Shown here: positions 28,990 to 39,045 of the stretch, one piece after another
How the letters are laid out: each line of letters begins with the position of its first letter
How positions within the stretch are numbered: the stretch's first letter is position 1
DNA from: Lactobacillus laiwuensis
Lineage (GTDB): Bacteria > Bacillota > Bacilli > Lactobacillales > Lactobacillaceae
Reading direction: 5' to 3'
Assembly: GCF_019972835.1 (NCBI RefSeq)
Contig: NZ_BPPB01000001.1
Span: forward strand, 432,367 to 496,366
DNA length: 64,000 nucleotides
Notes under the pieces: model-generated
Told to the model about the DNA's origin: nothing
Databases searched by the model: none
What the model saw: the letters and a program-made list of their open reading frames with translations, nothing else
Position numbers and translations under genes: made by a program

Positions 28990-29840
28990 TAGTCGCTCAC
29001 TTTCCTCTGAATAACCGTGACAATGGAAGGATCGTTTAATTCGCCAGCCGGATTGATCTTGATTAAATCAGATAAGCCAAAAGAATCATGTGTTGTAGCA
29101 GAAATAGTTCCTATTAGCAACCCTTTAGGTGAATTACCACCCATTCCGCTAGTATATATTTTGGTACCACGCTTGAGCTTTTTACTATCAATTGCTTGGG
29201 TAAAAGCTAAAGTTTTATTACCAATTACCGTAATAATGCCATGAACTTTTTTACCATTTGTAGCTTGAGCCTGTACTGCAAACCGGTTTGCTGACTTGTC
29301 ACTGGTAGTAATTAATTCCACTTTTGCAGAAGCAGCACTGACTTCTATTATACGACCGATAACTCCACCGCCTGACATCACAGCCATATTCTTGCGCAAG
29401 CCGGACGTAGTTCCCTTATTGATAACTAAAAGATCTGTCCAGCTGTCTGGCGAACGCGAAATCACGGAGGCTTGAACCATATCATAGTCCGTTAACGTTT
29501 CTTTTAATTTTAAAGCAGATTTAAGTTGCTTGTTTTCAGCTTCAAGACTTGAGTTACGAGCTTTTGTTTGTTCTAATTCGGTTACCTGGCTCTTAAGATA
29601 GTTATTTTCATCTTGCGTATTCAGTAAATCATGTACATTATTTAAACTGCCGGACACAAAACTAAGAGGGAAATCAATAATTCTTGATCCCACAGCGACT
29701 ACATCATTACCAAAACTTTGGATAATCAATGGCGTGTTACGCTTGTTGCGCAAGCTAACACTACCACCTAAAATTGTAAAAACTAAAATAACTGCGACAA
29801 CTGCTGACAACAGTTTTTTATTTTGTAAAAATTTCTTCAT
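28989..29840 (-). CDS. mreC: Rod-shape-determining protein MreC
   Basis: A 283-residue protein with one N-terminal transmembrane helix (LLSAVVAVILVFTILGGSVSL). An extracellular coiled coil follows (about 65-108: YLKSQVTELEQTKARNSSLE and beyond). The beta-barrel domain starts VQASVISRSPDSWTDLLVINKGTTSGL, with GGVIGRIIEVS as its conserved motif. It links MreB filaments to periplasm-side synthases. A hairpin with a T run lies in the 50-base gap from mreB. Confidence 0.95.
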   Translation of the reverse strand: MKKFLQNKKLLSAVVAVILVFTILGGSVSLRNKRNTPLIIQSFGNDVVAVGSRIIDFPLSFVSGSLNNVHDLLNTQDENNYLKSQVTELEQTKARNSSLEAENKQLKSALKLKETLTDYDMVQASVISRSPDSWTDLLVINKGTTSGLRKNMAVMSGGGVIGRIIEVSAASAKVELITTSDKSANRFAVQAQATNGKKVHGIITVIGNKTLAFTQAIDSKKLKRGTKIYTSGMGGNSPKGLLIGTISATTHDSFGLSDLIKINPAGELNDPSIVTVIQRKVSD

Positions 29841-29856
29841 TTGGAAACAGTCCCTA

Positions 29857-29885
29857 AAGAAAAATCGGCAATTATAGCCGACTTT
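29857..29885 (-). terminator. Hairpin terminator/attenuator between mreB and mreC
   Basis: On the minus strand the stem TCGGC / GCCGA (29877-29881 and 29865-29869) has a 7-base loop and is followed by TTTTTCTTT. It lies inside the mreBCD operon, so it probably lowers mreCD relative to mreB rather than ending the transcript fully. Confidence 0.65.
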
Positions 29886-29890
29886 TTGTA

Positions 29891-30895
29891 TTATCTGCGA
29901 CTTTTACGCATTACTTCAATATTTTTCAGAGACTCACCTGTACCGACTGCAACACAATCTAGTGGATCCTGAGCTATAAATACTGGAACTTTAGTAGCTT
30001 CGGAAATAACATCAGGCAAATTCTTTAGTAAAGCACCACCACCAGTTAGCACAATTCCATGATCAATTACATCTGCTGCAATTTCAGGAGAAGTTTGTTC
30101 TAAAGTTTCTTTGATAGCAACAATAATATCTTGAACAACATCTTGAATTGCCTTTGAGACATCAACTGCTTTAACATCGACTGATTTTGGTAATCCTGTA
30201 ACCAAATCACGTCCCCGAATATTGACAGCTTCAATGCCTTCTGCTTTTTCAACCGAAGCGGAACCAATTTGGATTTTAATGTCTTCGGCCGTTCTTTCAC
30301 CAATTAAAAGATTAAAATTGGAATGTACATAATTCACAATTGCAGTATTAAACTTATCACCGGCTTGGCGAATTGATGTAGATGATACAATGCCACCAAG
30401 TGAAATAGTAGCGACATCAGTAGTACCACCACCAATGTCCACGACCATTGAACCAGTAGGATCCATTACTGGCAATCCAGCTCCAATAGCGGCTGCAAAT
30501 GGTTCTTCTATTACAAAGGCTTCACGTGCTCCAGCTACCCGAGCTGCATCAATAACAGCCCGTTTCTCTACTTCAGTTACACCTGAAGGTACACAAATCA
30601 TAGCTGAAGGTTTGGAGTTGCCTACAGTCTTTTCTATAAAATACTTAAGCATAGAGGCAGTTGTATCATAATCGGCAATTACACCATCTTTCATTGGCCT
30701 GATAGCCACTATGCTTTCCGGCGTCCTTCCGATCATTTCTCTTGCTTCTGACCCTACCGCAATTACTTTTCCAGTATGGGTGTTTTTAGCCACCACAGAA
30801 GGCTCTCTTAAGACAATTCCTTTACCTTCCATATAAACAAGAGTATTGGCCGTCCCTAAATCGATGCCAATATTTTTTGCTCCTAATCCAAACAC
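29891..30895 (-). CDS. mreB: Rod-shape-determining actin homologue MreB
   Basis: An actin-fold protein of 334 residues. The N-terminal [28 protein letters not shown] is diagnostic. The phosphate-2 motif is [12 protein letters not shown] (about 158-169), and the C-terminal adenosine motif is [15 protein letters not shown] (about 285). It forms filaments that guide lateral wall synthesis. An extended -10 promoter lies upstream. The length is typical. Confidence 0.97.
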   Translation of the reverse strand: MFGLGAKNIGIDLGTANTLVYMEGKGIVLREPSVVAKNTHTGKVIAVGSEAREMIGRTPESIVAIRPMKDGVIADYDTTASMLKYFIEKTVGNSKPSAMICVPSGVTEVEKRAVIDAARVAGAREAFVIEEPFAAAIGAGLPVMDPTGSMVVDIGGGTTDVATISLGGIVSSTSIRQAGDKFNTAIVNYVHSNFNLLIGERTAEDIKIQIGSASVEKAEGIEAVNIRGRDLVTGLPKSVDVKAVDVSKAIQDVVQDIIVAIKETLEQTSPEIAADVIDHGIVLTGGGALLKNLPDVISEATKVPVFIAQDPLDCVAVGTGESLKNIEVMRKSRR

Positions 30896-30937
30896 GTAAA
30901 TCTCTCCTTAATTATTGCAGTCTCTAAATCTTGAATA

Positions 30938-30946
30938 ATTATAGCA
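30938..30946 (-). promoter_or_regulatory. Extended -10 promoter of mreB
   Basis: TGCTATAAT on the minus strand, about 45 bases before the mreB ATG. The -35 region is weak. AAGGAG is the ribosome site at about 30906. Confidence 0.65.
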
Positions 30947-30993
30947 TAAAGTGCAACTTAAAAAAGAAAATGAAATGTAACTTTAAGATGAAT

Positions 30994-31617
30994 TTAAAAT
31001 AATTGCCGTTCACGCAAACTCAAATATTTTCCCTTTCCCACAATAAAATGATCAAGAAAGTCAATATGAAATAATTCAGAAGCTGCAAAGAGCATTTTGG
31101 TGAGTTCAATATCACTTTTTGAGGGAATTAAATTGCCACTTGGATGATTATGAACCACAAAAAAGCCAGCACAAGCATAAATTACCGCCCAGCGAAAAAT
31201 TTCTCGAGGGTGAGCAATTGATTTATCCAAAGTTCCCTGAAATAGCTTTTTTTCAGCAACAATGTGATTACTGTTATCAATATAAACAGCCCAAAGTTCT
31301 TCTTGTTTACGTCCTGCTAATTTGTCCAACAGATAAGTGCCGACTTCATCGCTGGACGTCATAATTAGTTCTCGATCGGGAACCGCTGACCTTAGTCTTT
31401 CAAACAATCCCTCACAAAGAACAGCTAAATTTTTATCACATTGACTGCCAGAAATATATTTTAGCAAATCATTAAAATTTTCTATTTTTAGCTCTGTCAG
31501 TTTTGCAAAAAGTTCATCGAACTTCTCTATTCCCTTTTCTTTCAACTCAGCAACAAGGCTGCTTAACATTTCTCGGTCAGTTTTCATTAAATAGTGATTA
31601 GATTTTATCAATTCCAT
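30994..31617 (-). CDS. radC: RadC family JAB/MPN-domain protein
   Basis: A 207-residue protein. The C-terminal JAMM-like motif is VVHNHPSGNLIPSKSD (about residues 157-172), with the preceding GTLDKSIAHPREIF typical of RadC. An N-terminal helical segment resembles the usual UPF0758 helix-hairpin-helix region but is degenerate. Start ATG 31615-31617 has AAGGAAGGG upstream. A longer reading to 31659 has no ribosome site. RadC is conserved but its repair role is disputed. It ends the valS-folC-HAD transcript. Confidence 0.9.
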   Translation of the reverse strand: MELIKSNHYLMKTDREMLSSLVAELKEKGIEKFDELFAKLTELKIENFNDLLKYISGSQCDKNLAVLCEGLFERLRSAVPDRELIMTSSDEVGTYLLDKLAGRKQEELWAVYIDNSNHIVAEKKLFQGTLDKSIAHPREIFRWAVIYACAGFFVVHNHPSGNLIPSKSDIELTKMLFAASELFHIDFLDHFIVGKGKYLSLRERQLF

Positions 31618-31652
31618 AGAACCCTTCCTTTCACTATTAAATACGTGGAAAA

Positions 31653-32333
31653 CTAACAAACCTTTTTCAGAAATTCATAAAAGTCTTGACAGACAAATAC
31701 AGCATTCTGGTAATCTTTTTTACTTGCTGGAATTAAGTCAGGCACCATTACGCACTTCAAGTCGGCCTTAACAGCCGCAAGTAATCCAGGAGAAGAATCC
31801 TCGAAGGCTAAAATATTATTTTGAGGGATCTGTAATTTTTTAGCAGCCAAAAGATAAATATCTGGAGCTGGTTTGGGCTTAACGTTATTCTTTTTAACAT
31901 CGTCATAATTGAGGTGAAATTGAAAATAATTGCGGCTGCCTGTTGCCCACAAGTTATGCTCTACCACATCTTCTGTATTGCTAGTAACCACGGCCATCGG
32001 CAACCCAGCTTTTTGAAAAAGGTCAAGAGCTTTTTGCACTCCAGGACGCAATTTTAGTTTACCTTCCTCAGTCCACTGCCAGACCAAGTCATCCGTACGC
32101 TTAATAAATTGGTCCCGTTGCTCCTTATTCTTAAAGTATTTCAGATAAAAATCGTCCATGTCAGTAGTTGTCGAGCCGACCAATTTAAGATAGATATCAT
32201 CAGGAGTACCTAAATCTGCTTCTTTTGCTGCCTGAATATTGGCTTCCCAGTATAAATTTTCAGAATTGACGAGCAATCCATCCATATCAAATAAAATTCC
32301 CTTAATTTCATCATCAATACCTTGAACCCGCAT
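31653..32333 (-). CDS. HAD-family phosphatase (beta-phosphoglucomutase-like)
   Basis: A protein of about 226 residues. Motif I is ILFDMDGLLVNSENLYW (catalytic Asp pair), followed by a helical cap. Motif II is VVTSNTED, a Lys is in VKPKPAPDIYLLAA, and motif IV is LAFEDSSPGLLAAVKA. It is a HAD subfamily IA phosphatase or mutase; the exact substrate is unknown. Start ATG 32331-32333 is after GGAG and overlaps the folC end by 20 bases. An upstream in-frame start (32363) would extend further into folC. Confidence 0.9.
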   Translation of the reverse strand: MRVQGIDDEIKGILFDMDGLLVNSENLYWEANIQAAKEADLGTPDDIYLKLVGSTTTDMDDFYLKYFKNKEQRDQFIKRTDDLVWQWTEEGKLKLRPGVQKALDLFQKAGLPMAVVTSNTEDVVEHNLWATGSRNYFQFHLNYDDVKKNNVKPKPAPDIYLLAAKKLQIPQNNILAFEDSSPGLLAAVKADLKCVMVPDLIPASKKDYQNAVFVCQDFYEFLKKVC

Positions 32334-33591
32334 TTTTTGTCTCCATTTGTAAAATATTACCAACTAAATAAAAAGATCCTGTTACTAGCAGTATATCATT
32401 TGTCTGGCTCTTCTGCTTCAAATTCTGGTAAGCTGCTTCCCAGTCAGACATATATTGATATTTTTCCTGAATCCATTGGGGAAAATCTTTTTTCATAGCT
32501 GCACGCGGATAATCTATTGTAGTTAAGTAGACTTCATCGGTAGCTTGAAATAGGTCAAACACCTGTGTGATATCTTTGTCTTTCATAATCATGATCAAAA
32601 TTCTAACTTGGCCCTGCCTTCTCTTTTGTTCACAATGAGCATAATTAAGCAGGTTCTGCACCGCTTGAATATTATGTGCGCCGTCAAGAACTATCAAGGG
32701 ATTGTTTTGCAGTACCTGATAGCGTCCAGGCACAATAGTCCGATTAATTGCGTCAATAATATTATTTTGAGATAGTGGCAGACCTAACATGTTGAATGCT
32801 TCAACTGCAATGCCTACATCGTAGCCTTCAACAATAGGCTTAGGTAAAAAAGACAATTTTTGGGATTCAGTTTTCAAAGTTAAGCTTTCATTTTGGCTAA
32901 TTTTAAAATCCCTCCCCAATTGTTTAAGCGGTGCACTTTCCTCCTGTGCTTTTTGCTGAATTATCGGCAATACCTCTTTTGGAATATTGCCGATAATCAC
33001 AGGACGGTTTTTCTTAATTATTCCACTTTTTTCACGCGCAATATCCTGAAGTGTGGGTCCGATAATTTGTTCATGATCTAATCCAACTGTTGTAATTATG
33101 CTGACTTCAGGTGTAATCACGTTTGTCTTGTCATGTTCACCGCCTATACCGACTTCTATGACAGCATAATCACATTTTTTTCTTGCAAAATAGAGAAAAG
33201 CCATGACCACTTCATATTCAAACGTTACTAAAGAAAAATTATTGTTTGTTTTACGAATTTTTGTTAAAGCTGATTCTATGATATTAGCTGTTTTTACTAA
33301 ATCTGCATCACTAATATTTCGTCCATTTAACTGGATACGTTCATTAAATTCAAACACGTATGGCGAAACAAAAAGGCCAGTCTTCTGACCGGCCTTTTGC
33401 AGCAAACTACTTAAATAGTAAGAAGTAGAACCTTTACCATTAGTGCCCGTGACGTGAACTGTTTTAACTTTATCTTGCGGATTATCCAAAAAAGTCAGCA
33501 CTTTTTTTATGTAAGATAGATCTGCCTTTTCATGTAATTTAGGAAGTGAATATAAATAATTAATCACATCTTGAGCTTTAGTAAAAGTCAC
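32314..33591 (-). CDS. folC: Folylpolyglutamate synthase / dihydrofolate synthase
   Basis: A Mur-ligase-fold enzyme of about 425 residues that adds glutamate to folates. The P-loop is VHVTGTNGKGSTSYYL (about 46-61). VIEVGIGGEHDKTNV matches the family signature VExGxGGRxDxTN, and VVLDGAHN appears as IVLDGAHNIQAVQNLL (about 305). The start is one of two GTG codons. The GTG at 33589-33591 has the purine-rich AGAAGAG 8 bases upstream and is preferred; the one at 33600 lacks spacing. It begins right at the valS stop, and 3' it overlaps the HAD gene. Confidence 0.93.
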   Translation of the reverse strand: MTFTKAQDVINYLYSLPKLHEKADLSYIKKVLTFLDNPQDKVKTVHVTGTNGKGSTSYYLSSLLQKAGQKTGLFVSPYVFEFNERIQLNGRNISDADLVKTANIIESALTKIRKTNNNFSLVTFEYEVVMAFLYFARKKCDYAVIEVGIGGEHDKTNVITPEVSIITTVGLDHEQIIGPTLQDIAREKSGIIKKNRPVIIGNIPKEVLPIIQQKAQEESAPLKQLGRDFKISQNESLTLKTESQKLSFLPKPIVEGYDVGIAVEAFNMLGLPLSQNNIIDAINRTIVPGRYQVLQNNPLIVLDGAHNIQAVQNLLNYAHCEQKRRQGQVRILIMIMKDKDITQVFDLFQATDEVYLTTIDYPRAAMKKDFPQWIQEKYQYMSDWEAAYQNLKQKSQTNDILLVTGSFYLVGNILQMETKNAGSRY

Positions 33592-33592
33592 A

Positions 33593-36232
33593 TTATTCAC
33601 TCTTCTTTAATTCTTGAATTCTTTCCTGAACGCTTTGCAGTTGGTTTTCGTAATCAGCTTTTTTCGCTTTTTCTTTATTTATCACAGCTTCAGGAGCATG
33701 TGCGACAAAGCCTTGATTATTCAGTTTTTTGGTTGAGCGTTCAACTTCAGCTTGGAGATCTTTCTCCTCTTTTGTCATGCGCTTGATTTCGTCAGCAATA
33801 TTGACTAAATCGGCTAGTGGGACAAAAATTTGTGCTCCTGCAATCACAGCAGTTTTAGCTAATTTCGGTGCTGTAACATCAATTGCAATGGTCAAATTCT
33901 TCGGGTGCAAGAAATTTTTGACATATTCTTCATTTTCGGTCAAAATCCGTTCATTATTGCTGTCTTCCAATTGAATCATAATGTCAATCGGTGAAGACAG
34001 TGGTGCATTAACTTCCATCCGAATATTACGTACAGCCTTAATAATCTCAATCAAGAAAGCCATATCGCGCCGTGCTCTGTCATTAACAAATTCATCATGA
34101 GATGTAGGGTACTTCGCAACCATGATTGATTTGCCTTCATGAGGCATTGACAGCCAGAGCTTTTCAGTAACAAATGGCATAATTGGATGAAGCAAACGTA
34201 AAATTTGGTCAAGAATCCAAATTAAATTGTCTTGTTTTCTAGTCTTCAGTTCTGCATCAGAACCATTGAGAGCTACCTTGGCCATTTCAATATACCAGTC
34301 GCAGAAATCATTCCAGATAAAGTTGTATAATTCGCGCCCTGCTTCACCAAATTGATAATTGTCAAATAAGCGAATAACCTCACTCACAGTGTGATTTAAG
34401 CGGTCAAAAATCCAGCTGTCTGACAAATCAAACTTGCCGGTATCAGGCATGTGAGCCGGCCGAGCATCTTCTGGTAAATTCATAATCACAAATCTGGCAG
34501 CATTCCAAATCTTATTAATGAAGTTCCATGCAGATGCCAATTGCTTAGGATTATAACGTGTATCCTGTCCAGGAGCTGTACCATTGAGCAAGAACCAGCG
34601 TAAAGCGTCTGCACCATATTGATCAATAACGTCCATGGGATCAACACCGTTACCCAGAGATTTACTCATCTTGCGACCTTGTTCATCACGAATCAAGCCG
34701 TGAAGAACAACATCATTAAATGGTCTCTTGTGGGTAAAATGCAGACTCTGGAAAATCATACGTGAAACCCAGAAAAAGATAATATCATAACCGGTAACTA
34801 AAGCATTGGTTGGAAAATAGCGTTTAAAATCAGCAGAATCTTCATCAGGCCAGCCTAATGTTGAAAATGGCCATAAAGCACTTGAAAACCAGGTGTCTAG
34901 AACATCTGGGTCCTGTTTCCAGTTTTCAATGTCTTTTGGTGCTTCCTCGCCAACATACATTTCGCCAGTCTTCTTGTTATACCAAGCTGGAATTCTGTGT
35001 CCCCACCATAATTGACGTGAAATTACCCAGTCATGAACATCTTCCATCCAATGATTTAAAGTTTGTTCAAACCTCTTTGGTACAAAATTGACTTTGCCCG
35101 CAGTTTTTTGATTCTCTAAAACTTTATCTGCCAAAGGTTTCATCTTAACAAACCATTGAGTTGACAGACGTGGTTCAACTTGAACGCCAGAACGCTCTGA
35201 GTGTCCAACAGAGTGGACAATCGGCTTAACTTTAATTAGGTAGCCTTGCTCCTTTAAATCTTTAACCAATGCTTCACGACATGCAAAACGATCCATGCCT
35301 TCATACTTACCAGCATTTTCGTTCATAGTGCCATCGTCATTCATGACGTTAATCCGTTTTAAGTTATGACGATTGCCTACCAAGAAGTCATTAGGATCAT
35401 GAGCCGGAGTAATTTTTACCAAACCAGTACCAAATTCTGGATCAACGTGTTGATCCTCAATAATTGGAATATGACGTCCTACTAGTGGCAAAATCAGTTC
35501 CTTGCCCACTATATCCTTGTAGCGTTCATCTCCAGGTGCCACTGCAACGGCAGTATCACCGAACATTGTCTCAGGACGAGTAGTAGCAATCTCAACAAAA
35601 CCGGAACCATCAGCAAACGGGTATTTAATATGGTAAAAAGCACCTTTATCGTCTTGGTGAATAACTTCAATGTCACTTAAAGCTGTTTGCAGCTCGGGAT
35701 CCCAATTAATAATATATTCACCACGGTAAATTAGACCCTCATTATACAGTTGCACAAAAACGCGACGAACTGCCTTGGATAAGCCTTTATCCAAAGTGAA
35801 TCTCTCTCTGGAATAGTCCAGAGACAGGCCTAATTTTGCCCACTGACTCTTGATGATAGCAGCATATTCATCTTTCCAGTCCCAAACTTGCTTAACAAAA
35901 GCTTCACGACCCATTTCATGTCGGTCTTTGCCTTGTTTGCGTAATTTGGCTTCAACTTTAGCTTGAGTTGCAATTCCAGCATGATCCATCCCTGGAAGAT
36001 ACAAAGTATCATAACCCTGCATCCTTTTGAGTCGAATTAATGTATCTTGAATTGCAGTATCCCAGGCATGCCCCAAGTGAAGTTTGCCAGTAACATTTGG
36101 TGGCGGAATAACAATAGAATATGGGTGTGCTTTCTTATCCCCGGATGGCTTGAACAAGTCTTGATCAAGCCACTTTTGATATCTGCCTTGTTCGACTTCT
36201 TTCGGATCGTATTTTGGTGCTAAATCTGTCAT
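33593..36232 (-). CDS. valS: Valyl-tRNA synthetase
   Basis: A class Ia synthetase of 879 residues. The HIGH motif appears as HLGH in [15 protein letters not shown] (about residue 53), and KMSKS is at about 522 ([11 protein letters not shown]). The editing domain has [15 protein letters not shown]. The C-terminal arm is a coiled coil ([20 protein letters not shown]) that contacts tRNA. The start ATG has GGGAGGAG upstream. A T-box leader precedes it, and folC, a HAD gene and radC follow. Confidence 0.97.
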   Translation of the reverse strand: MTDLAPKYDPKEVEQGRYQKWLDQDLFKPSGDKKAHPYSIVIPPPNVTGKLHLGHAWDTAIQDTLIRLKRMQGYDTLYLPGMDHAGIATQAKVEAKLRKQGKDRHEMGREAFVKQVWDWKDEYAAIIKSQWAKLGLSLDYSRERFTLDKGLSKAVRRVFVQLYNEGLIYRGEYIINWDPELQTALSDIEVIHQDDKGAFYHIKYPFADGSGFVEIATTRPETMFGDTAVAVAPGDERYKDIVGKELILPLVGRHIPIIEDQHVDPEFGTGLVKITPAHDPNDFLVGNRHNLKRINVMNDDGTMNENAGKYEGMDRFACREALVKDLKEQGYLIKVKPIVHSVGHSERSGVQVEPRLSTQWFVKMKPLADKVLENQKTAGKVNFVPKRFEQTLNHWMEDVHDWVISRQLWWGHRIPAWYNKKTGEMYVGEEAPKDIENWKQDPDVLDTWFSSALWPFSTLGWPDEDSADFKRYFPTNALVTGYDIIFFWVSRMIFQSLHFTHKRPFNDVVLHGLIRDEQGRKMSKSLGNGVDPMDVIDQYGADALRWFLLNGTAPGQDTRYNPKQLASAWNFINKIWNAARFVIMNLPEDARPAHMPDTGKFDLSDSWIFDRLNHTVSEVIRLFDNYQFGEAGRELYNFIWNDFCDWYIEMAKVALNGSDAELKTRKQDNLIWILDQILRLLHPIMPFVTEKLWLSMPHEGKSIMVAKYPTSHDEFVNDRARRDMAFLIEIIKAVRNIRMEVNAPLSSPIDIMIQLEDSNNERILTENEEYVKNFLHPKNLTIAIDVTAPKLAKTAVIAGAQIFVPLADLVNIADEIKRMTKEEKDLQAEVERSTKKLNNQGFVAHAPEAVINKEKAKKADYENQLQSVQERIQELKKSE

Positions 36233-36247
36233 AATTCTCCTCCCAAT

Positions 36248-36475
36248 AAAAAAGTCCTAGACAAAATGTCTAGGACGATGTAATTAACCGCGGTACCACC
36301 TAAGGTTAAGCAGAATAAATTCTGCTTCTCTTAAAAATGATAACGGCACATTTGCCGGATTAGCTTACTTTCAGTTCAGCCAACCAGTCCAATCGAGCTA
36401 CCAATTAACCTTCATTCGGCTTTTCACCATCAACGAGCCTTTCTCTATCTATAAGGTTAATACCTCTCAATTATT
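36248..36475 (-). promoter_or_regulatory. T-box leader of valS
   Basis: The T-box sequence AGGTGGTACCGCGG (about 36288-36303) is followed by a 10-bp terminator stem GTCCTAGACA / TGTCTAGGAC (36254-36276) with a T run, just before the valS ribosome site. Alignment with the ileS leader puts GTT (36382-36384) in the slot before the shared GGCTG, a plausible valine specifier. An extended -10 promoter lies upstream at 36487. Confidence 0.9.
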
Positions 36476-36486
36476 GCTTTGGGCGT

Positions 36487-36514
36487 ATTATAACATACTT
36501 TTTAAAGTAGTGAA
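36487..36514 (-). promoter_or_regulatory. Promoter of the valS T-box transcript
   Basis: TGTTATAAT (extended -10; TATAAT at 36487-36492) with TTCACT as -35 (36509-36514), 16 bases apart on the minus strand. It overlaps the 3' end of thiI. Confidence 0.7.
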
Positions 36515-37719
36515 GCATCTTCTTCTGCTTTATCAGCTAAAAACTTATCATTGGGATAAATCGAAGTCACTTGTATGCCCGCCAGTGCACGTTCAATTAA
36601 GCCATCTACATCCAGGCGATTTTCAAATTCACGTGCTTTTTCAATTTTTGGTTTTGTTTTGGGACGAGGAGGTGCAAAAATGGTGCAGCAATCTTCGAAT
36701 GGTTGAATAGATAATTCAAAAGTGCCAATTTTTTCTGCTAAATTAATGATTTCAGTTTTATCCATCGTGGCAACTGGTCTAACAACCGGTGTAGTGGTGA
36801 CATCGTTAATTGCTGCCATTGACTCTAAAGTTTGTGAAGCTACTTGCCCAACAGACTCACCATTAAAAATAGCCAATCCTCTTCTTTTGGCTCTGATTTT
36901 ATCAGCTAGCTGTAACATGAATCTTCTTTGCACAGTCATCAAATAGCCCTCGGGAATTTTTTCCTTAATGGTTTCCTGAATTTCTGCAAACGGTACTGCA
37001 ATGAAATTGATTTTACCAGCATAATTAGCCAAAATACCGGTTAATTCTTTGGCTTTATTCAAAGCTTTTTCGGTGGTATATGGTGGGCTGTAAAAATGTA
37101 CCATGTCAATATCAACACCACGTTTTAAGGCCAGATAGGAAGCCACTGGCGAATCAATGCCCCCTGATAGCATCATGACGGCTCGACCACCAGTACCAAC
37201 TGGCATCCCCCCAGCACCATGAAGCAGCTGGTTAGAAATGTAAACTGCATCTTTACGCACTTCAATTCTGAGCACAATGTCAGGATGTTTCATTTCTACC
37301 TTTAAATCATCCATGTGTGAAAAAAGGTAGTCACCAACCATTTTATTCAATTCATTAGTATCATATAAAAACTGATGGTCGCTGCGTTTAGTGTTAACCT
37401 TGAAAGTCATTCCTTTTTTAAAAGTTTCTTTCATTAAAGCAAGTGCAGTTTTTTCAATTTCCGCCAGCGTTTTTTCTACTTTAATTGTTGGTGAATAAGT
37501 TTGTATACCAAAAACTTTTTTTAAGCGTTGATCGACTTCTTCAAAAGGAGCATCGTTTAAAACAATATGCATCCGATCATGGCGTGGGTGAATTTCAACC
37601 TGTGGAAATTCACGCAGCACTTTAGTAACGTTACCGGCTAGGCGACCGATAAAATCTTTCCGGTTCTTTCCTTTTGTTGAAAGCTCACCGTAACGCACCA
37701 TTATTTCAGTATATTTCAT
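36502..37719 (-). CDS. thiI: tRNA 4-thiouridine synthase ThiI
   Basis: A 405-residue enzyme that makes 4-thiouridine at U8 of tRNA, also used in thiazole synthesis in some bacteria. An N-terminal ferredoxin-like and THUMP domain (about 1-165) precedes the PP-loop ATPase [19 protein letters not shown] (about 184-202). The Cys in [11 protein letters not shown] (about 344) is the likely sulfur acceptor. It lacks the rhodanese domain of the enterobacterial form, as is normal for Gram-positives. The neighbouring desulfurase is the probable sulfur donor. Confidence 0.95.
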   Translation of the reverse strand: MKYTEIMVRYGELSTKGKNRKDFIGRLAGNVTKVLREFPQVEIHPRHDRMHIVLNDAPFEEVDQRLKKVFGIQTYSPTIKVEKTLAEIEKTALALMKETFKKGMTFKVNTKRSDHQFLYDTNELNKMVGDYLFSHMDDLKVEMKHPDIVLRIEVRKDAVYISNQLLHGAGGMPVGTGGRAVMMLSGGIDSPVASYLALKRGVDIDMVHFYSPPYTTEKALNKAKELTGILANYAGKINFIAVPFAEIQETIKEKIPEGYLMTVQRRFMLQLADKIRAKRRGLAIFNGESVGQVASQTLESMAAINDVTTTPVVRPVATMDKTEIINLAEKIGTFELSIQPFEDCCTIFAPPRPKTKPKIEKAREFENRLDVDGLIERALAGIQVTSIYPNDKFLADKAEEDASLL

Positions 37720-37726
37720 AAAAAAT

Positions 37727-38884
37727 CTATTCTCCTAAATGATTAATTGGGGCAAAATGACAGTAAATTTTGTCAAAAACTCTTATAAACTCATCGGCTT
37801 CATCAAGCGTATTGGATTCATCAAAACTGAGACGAATTGCACTGGTGGCAATTTTATCATCAACATGCATTGCTACTAATGTACTGGCTTGGTCAACCTT
37901 AGTCGAGGAGCACGCGGAAGTAGTGGAAGTATAAATGTCATATTCTTCAAGTGTATGGACTAAAGTTTCTCCCCTGATGCCTTCAAGTGCAAAACATAAA
38001 ATATGTGGCGCAAAATTGTCATTGACAGGGGAAAATATAGTTATTCCAGGCTTGCCCTTCAAATAATTTACTATTTTTTCCTTAATAGCAGCCTCCCTTG
38101 CAGCTTTTTCCTGCTCATTTTCTAAAAGCAAGCGTACAGCCTTAGCCATTCCTGCTATCGCTGGCAAATTTTCTGTGCCAGATCTAAGACCTTTTTCCTG
38201 TCCCCCGCCATCATGTAGAGGATCCAGCATCTTGCCTTCTTTTTTATAAAGGACACCAGTACCTCTTGGTGCGTGAAATTTATGGGCGGAAAGGCTGGAG
38301 AAATCAACACGCGGAGTAAAAACTCGTGACCAAATATTTTTACCCAATGCCTGAACATTATCAACGTGAAAGCTCACAGTCGGATAGTTAGACAATAAAT
38401 CACTGATCTCATCAATTGGCTGGATTGAACCAATCTCATTATTGACACCCATTATTGAAACTAATGTGGTGTCAGAATCAAGAGCATTGCGCAAATCATT
38501 GACATTGACACGCCCTTGTTTATCAACTGGCAAATGAGTTACGCGAAAACCGATGTATTCCAGCGCATTAAAAGCATTAGCGACAGAAGCATGTTCAACA
38601 CTCGATGTAATGAGATGCTTGCCAAATTGCCGTTTTTGAAATGCTGTGCCCTTTATAGCCCAATTGTTTGATTCTGTACCACCGGAAGTAAAGAAAATTT
38701 CATCCTGCTTTGTACCCAAAAGATTAGCAATCTGTTTACGCGAGCTTTCCAAAAGTTGGTAAGCACGGTCTCCCAGTTTATGTAAACTAGATGGATTACC
38801 CCAAATAGTTTGTGCTACTTTATCATAAGTCGCTAAAACAGCAGGATCAATTTTGGTCGTGGCGCTGTTGTCAAAGTAAATCAC
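37727..38884 (-). CDS. Cysteine desulfurase (thiI-linked)
   Basis: A 385-residue PLP enzyme. The N-terminal [12 protein letters not shown], the PLP lysine in [12 protein letters not shown] (about 200) and the active cysteine loop [13 protein letters not shown] (about 323) are all visible. It shares the fold with the nifS copy at 8,116 but differs in the cysteine loop (SACSSTK against SACTAGS). Start GTG 38882-38884 follows GGAGGAG by 7 bases. A longer reading to 38905 runs through the ribosome site. It is 7 bases upstream of thiI, so it probably serves U8 thiolation, as NifZ does in Bacillus. Confidence 0.93.
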   Translation of the reverse strand: MIYFDNSATTKIDPAVLATYDKVAQTIWGNPSSLHKLGDRAYQLLESSRKQIANLLGTKQDEIFFTSGGTESNNWAIKGTAFQKRQFGKHLITSSVEHASVANAFNALEYIGFRVTHLPVDKQGRVNVNDLRNALDSDTTLVSIMGVNNEIGSIQPIDEISDLLSNYPTVSFHVDNVQALGKNIWSRVFTPRVDFSSLSAHKFHAPRGTGVLYKKEGKMLDPLHDGGGQEKGLRSGTENLPAIAGMAKAVRLLLENEQEKAAREAAIKEKIVNYLKGKPGITIFSPVNDNFAPHILCFALEGIRGETLVHTLEEYDIYTSTTSACSSTKVDQASTLVAMHVDDKIATSAIRLSFDESNTLDEADEFIRVFDKIYCHFAPINHLGE

Positions 38885-38930
38885 GAAATTTCTCCTCCAA
38901 TACACTACAAGGTCAGCTATTAACTTATAA

Positions 38931-38959
38931 ATTGTAACTTAAAATAATCTAAGCTTCAA
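38931..38959 (-). promoter_or_regulatory. Promoter of the cysteine desulfurase-thiI pair
   Basis: TTGAAG (38954-38959) and TACAAT (38931-38936) on the minus strand are separated by 17 bases, about 50 bases before the GTG start. Confidence 0.65.
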
Positions 38960-38978
38960 TTATTTATTCATTAGCAAT

Positions 38979-39014
38979 AAAAAAGCCTTAAAATCCTTTA
39001 CAAATTTTAAAGCT
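38979..39014 (-). terminator. Terminator after ezrA
   Basis: On the minus strand the stem AGCTTTAAAAT / ATTTTAAGGCT is followed by TTTTTTATT. It has one mismatch. It lies about 30 bases after the ezrA stop. Confidence 0.7.
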
Positions 39015-39045
39015 GAGATTTTTGTTTGACAAAAGTTTATAAAAT

